Assembly (NCBI RefSeq): GCF_900115805.1
Contig: NZ_FOXU01000003.1
Span: 62,001-126,000 of the forward strand
Direction: 5' to 3'
Length of the DNA stretch: 64,000 nt
Origin: Psychrobacillus psychrotolerans
GTDB lineage: Bacteria > Bacillota > Bacilli > Bacillales_A > Planococcaceae
This document shows positions 62,501-64,000 of the stretch, piece after piece (within the stretch, counting starts at the first letter, position 1; each line of letters opens with the position of its first letter). The notes under the pieces are model-generated. The model was not told the DNA's origin. It did no database searches and saw only the letters and a list, made by a program, of their open reading frames with translations. A program made the translations under genes and the position numbers.

Positions 62501-62656
62501 CAGGATGATACGGGTAGTCTATCGGTAACGTTATTTCCAGAGGAATATGCAAAGTTCAACGCATTATTAAAAGAGCAAGAGATGCTCGTTATTTCAGGGA
62601 AGTCAGAACGTAGAAATGGTCGTTCTCAAATCATTACTAAATATATAGAGAACTAA
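59597..62656 (+). CDS. dnaE: DNA polymerase III alpha subunit DnaE
   Basis: Error-prone type replicative polymerase that extends RNA primers before PolC takes over. 1019 residues, shorter than B. subtilis DnaE (about 1115). The catalytic acidic motif MPDIDIDFADSRR is at about 366-378 and GPGRGSSASSLVAF at about 327-340, followed by the fingers (FRPGPMDSIPLY), a helix-hairpin-helix region and a C-terminal OB fold (about 945-1010). The N-terminal PHP domain is degenerate: the usual HxH metal motif is replaced by PQIVTSADM, so no proofreading or phosphoesterase activity is expected from it. GAGGTG precedes the ATG. Confidence 0.94.
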   Translation: MKTVYPQIVTSADMLKSTIQLEQLIQKLKQNNAGAAAITNSRLYGLLPFWHALHAQQIKAVLGLTVNVQLETGIVSLVLYAKDNNGYENLLKISSSIETREITVLPKRWLEAYKNGLIAVYKGESSTELELLSELQMIFGNGQFYLAIERPNGEKMEHEETIIQYSEQLTIPITAFHMSRYIEKEDAFAYEVLNAMDQSLKMNDHTRLKPSTDSLHILSSEEWSEWFFDAPSWIENTERMLNSCNVSIEKSASIMPKYPLPETKNSKDYLRELCEEGLNKRIKEITKPYVERLNYELSIINQMHYEDYFLIVQDFMKFSKQQNILTGPGRGSSASSLVAFSLNITDIDPLRYGLLFERFLNPERITMPDIDIDFADSRRMEVIQYVVKKYGQNYVSQIITFGTLSAKAAAREVARVFGFESTTLEAISSFIPAKPGITLKEAFDMSEKLREFIQTEEIRKKWFQVALALEGLPRNASTHAAGIVLSPVSLVDVIPIQSGHEDIYLTQWPMKEVEQVGLLKMDFLGLRNLTIIERILKIINYRQSDPFKLAEIPLHDELTFQLLQQGDTTGVFQLESAGMRQALKQINPTKFEDVVAVNALFRPGPMDSIPLYAKRKAGQAPVTYEHPILEPILKETYGIIVYQEQIMQIASKMAGFTFGEADLLRRAVSKKNREVLQSERVHFVQKAIQEGHSDQSATAVYDLIVRFADYGFPKSHAVAYSVISFQMAYLKAHFPVAFYSALLSIATGNQVKINELMMEMRQKDMVILAPSIFSSQRFFTVESGGIRFGLQAIKGVSHNFIQKLLQQRKERESQWEDIFELASDLSAVYFTRKNVEPLIKAGALDEFGYDRATLLSTLDAAVKYAELISPTEESDLFGGDASHFGKSKHIKSEPLPIMEKLQFEKEVLGQYFSEHPTVSKKKILNDKLVDIWDVLQATKDIQVKIVGIIQDIKRIRTKKGEAMAFLTVQDDTGSLSVTLFPEEYAKFNALLKEQEMLVISGKSERRNGRSQIITKYIEN

Positions 62657-62684
62657 GCTGCATAGATTATTATGCAGTTTTTTC
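62656..62684 (+). terminator. Terminator after dnaE
   Basis: CTGCATA/TATGCAG with a 6-nt loop and T6. Confidence 0.8.
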
Positions 62685-62691
62685 TTTACGT

Positions 62692-62719
62692 TTGAACAAA
62701 TCTTTTGTATGCTAATAAT
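62692..62719 (+). promoter_or_regulatory. Promoter of the FadR-accD operon
   Basis: TTGAAC (-35) and AATAAT (-10) with a 16-nt spacer, placed directly before the palindromic operator. Confidence 0.5.
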
Positions 62720-62723
62720 TATG

Positions 62724-62738
62724 AGTGGTCTGACCACT
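62724..62738. promoter_or_regulatory. FadR-type operator
   Basis: Perfect palindrome AGTGGTC-T-GACCACT. It contains TGGTCTGACCA, which fits the FadR-subfamily pattern TNGTNNNACNA. It lies between the -10 and the start codon, so the encoded repressor probably binds here. Confidence 0.75.
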
Positions 62739-62765
62739 TTGTAATTTATGGAAGAGTGAGGCGTA

Positions 62766-63410
62766 ATGGACCAAACGAATAATCCTAAAAAAATGTTTTT
62801 AGAAATTGTAAAGCAGTTGAGACAGCTCATTGCAGATGAAAATGTTTCCGTTGGTGGTAAATTGCCATCTGAAAGGGAACTAGCTGAGCGACTTCAAGTA
62901 GGTAGGTCAACCGTTAGGGAAGCGCTGAGGAGCTTAGAATTACTCGGTTTAATAGAAACACGCCGAGGAGAAGGTACCTTTTTATCGGATTATCGAAAGC
63001 ATCGGCTAGTCGAGCTGTTATCTACATTTATCCTTCAAGAATCTAAATCGAAGGAAGATGTGCATACAACGCGAGAAGCATTAGAGAAGGATGCAATTCA
63101 TACAATTTGTATGTCCAAGAGACTTTATGCTCTACATATATGGGACGCCTTTAAAGAAAAACTGATAGAAGAAGACGTAGTTCGTGAAGATATCATTCGA
63201 GAGATTATTATCATTTCCGATAATCGATTAGGTTTAAAAATATGGTTTTTATTAAAACAGTTTGCAGGAGAGCCTTACCAAGAAAATATGAGTTTAGAAG
63301 AGAAAACTATTTGGATTCAGCTTTTGATGGCTTTGCAAAATGGAGAACAACAACAAGCGTTATCTCTTTATAATGAATGGCTCTTGTTGCTTAATAGGGG
63401 AGATGTATAA
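62766..63410 (+). CDS. FadR/GntR-family transcription regulator
   Basis: 214 residues. The GntR winged helix at about 5-75 (KLPSERELAERLQVGRSTVREALRSLELLGLIETRRGEGTF split across the recognition and wing regions) is followed by a helical ligand domain that lacks the clear His/Asp metal set of many FCD proteins. A palindromic operator overlaps its own promoter. The TAA stop is followed at once by the accD ATG, so regulator and acetyl-CoA carboxylase are coexpressed; control of fatty-acid synthesis is a fair inference. Confidence 0.85.
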   Translation: MDQTNNPKKMFLEIVKQLRQLIADENVSVGGKLPSERELAERLQVGRSTVREALRSLELLGLIETRRGEGTFLSDYRKHRLVELLSTFILQESKSKEDVHTTREALEKDAIHTICMSKRLYALHIWDAFKEKLIEEDVVREDIIREIIIISDNRLGLKIWFLLKQFAGEPYQENMSLEEKTIWIQLLMALQNGEQQQALSLYNEWLLLLNRGDV

Positions 63411-64000
63411 ATGAGTATTCGAGATATATTTAGAAAAAACCAAAAGAAAAGATATGCCACTATACCAACTGAAAAAGCAAAAAACGATGTACCAGAAGGC
63501 ATAATGATGAAATGCCCTGAGTGTAGAAAAAATGTATTTACAAAAGACTTGATGAAGAATTTAAAGGTTTGTCCTACTTGTGATCACCATATGAAAATGA
63601 CTGCTTGGGAGAGAGTAGACATATTTTTAGATGAAGATTCATTTGTATCAATGGATGATCATTTAGAAACAGTTAATCCATTGAATTTCCCAAGTTATAC
63701 GGAAAAGATAAAAGCAGATGGACAAAAGACTGGTTTAAATGAGGCTGTTCTTACTGGAATTGGAAAGTTAGATGGTCAACAGGTCGCCATAGCGATTATG
63801 GATTCACATTTCCGAATGGGATCAATGGGCTCAGTAGTAGGAGAGAAAATTACAAGAGCTGTGGAGAAAGCGACAGAGCTAGGAATTCCTTTTATTATTT
63901 ACACTGCAAGTGGAGGAGCAAGAATGCAAGAAGGCGTTCTGTCCTTAATGCAAATGGCGAAAACGTCTGTTGCCTTGAGAAGACACAGTGATCATGGACT
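63411..64000 (+). CDS. accD: Acetyl-CoA carboxylase carboxyltransferase subunit beta, 3' end cut by window
   Basis: Forms malonyl-CoA together with AccA, the first committed step of fatty-acid synthesis. About 196 codons are inside the window. The N-terminal zinc ribbon is visible (MKCPECRKN and [10 protein letters not shown], two CxxC pairs at about residues 35-57), and the crotonase-like carboxyltransferase fold begins after it, with [20 protein letters not shown] near the edge. The ATG directly abuts the upstream regulator's stop codon and has AGGGGAG upstream. Confidence 0.95.
   Translation, partial: MSIRDIFRKNQKKRYATIPTEKAKNDVPEGIMMKCPECRKNVFTKDLMKNLKVCPTCDHHMKMTAWERVDIFLDEDSFVSMDDHLETVNPLNFPSYTEKIKADGQKTGLNEAVLTGIGKLDGQQVAIAIMDSHFRMGSMGSVVGEKITRAVEKATELGIPFIIYTASGGARMQEGVLSLMQMAKTSVALRRHSDHG

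Overview
The window is chromosomal DNA of a low-GC, endospore-forming Gram-positive bacterium of the order Bacillales. Gene content and order (sftA-murC-ytxGH, aroA-ccpA, acuCBA/acsA, tyrS, rpsD, ezrA-nifZ-thiI-sspA, sppA-yteJ-tpx-ytxK-ackA, ald, ytkL-ytoI-ytpI-nrnA-dnaE, accD) follow the ytx/ytp/acu region of Bacillus subtilis. An alpha/beta SASP gene marks a spore former. Differences in detail suggest the Planococcaceae/Caryophanaceae (Psychrobacillus, Lysinibacillus or Sporosarcina relatives), but that placement is inference.

Layout. 1-4441: cell-envelope block (3' part of the DNA translocase sftA, murC, then ytxG-ytxH behind a sigma-B type promoter). 4463-4800: a ~287-bp non-autonomous element inserted into the ytxH terminator, with the terminator hairpin duplicated on both sides. 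4853-8633: an integron-like array. Small genes of unknown function, all on the minus strand, are separated by eight related palindromic sites (full, compact or half), with one tyrosine recombinase gene inside on the plus strand. 8901-10865: a HAD phosphatase, a Nudix hydrolase and a P-loop kinase. 11048-19971: a large FtsA/PilM-like ATPase, aroA, ccpA and the divergent acuABC/acsA acetate module. 20083-23235: accessory genes. 23236-26641: a class A penicillin-binding protein whose terminator carries the second copy of the inserted element. 26700-34026: T-box controlled tyrS, small proteins, rpsD, a GGDEF protein and a CcpA-controlled PLP lyase. 34280-38069: a DgcN-like/racemase pair, fRMsr and hisJ. 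38220-50997: ezrA, tRNA thiolation genes, SASP, MbcS, NAD kinase, SppA, Tpx and AckA. 51525-62656: Usp, Ald, a fluoride-channel pair, peptidase and nucleotide-turnover genes and dnaE. 62766-64000: a FadR-type repressor with its own operator, directly followed by accD, which is cut by the window end.

How it fits together. Acetate and overflow metabolism is prominent: acsA, its acetylation/deacetylation controls acuA/acuC, ackA, ccpA itself, and cre-like sites in front of acsA/acuA and a methionine gamma-lyase-like gene. The strongest candidate for an undescribed system is the 4.85-8.63 kb array. Its full sites have paired outer arms (CTAAC/GTTAG), an unpaired spacer, paired inner arms and a variable loop, as in integron attC sites. 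Read on the minus strand, which is the strand of the cargo genes, the same DNA also forms a rho-independent terminator.
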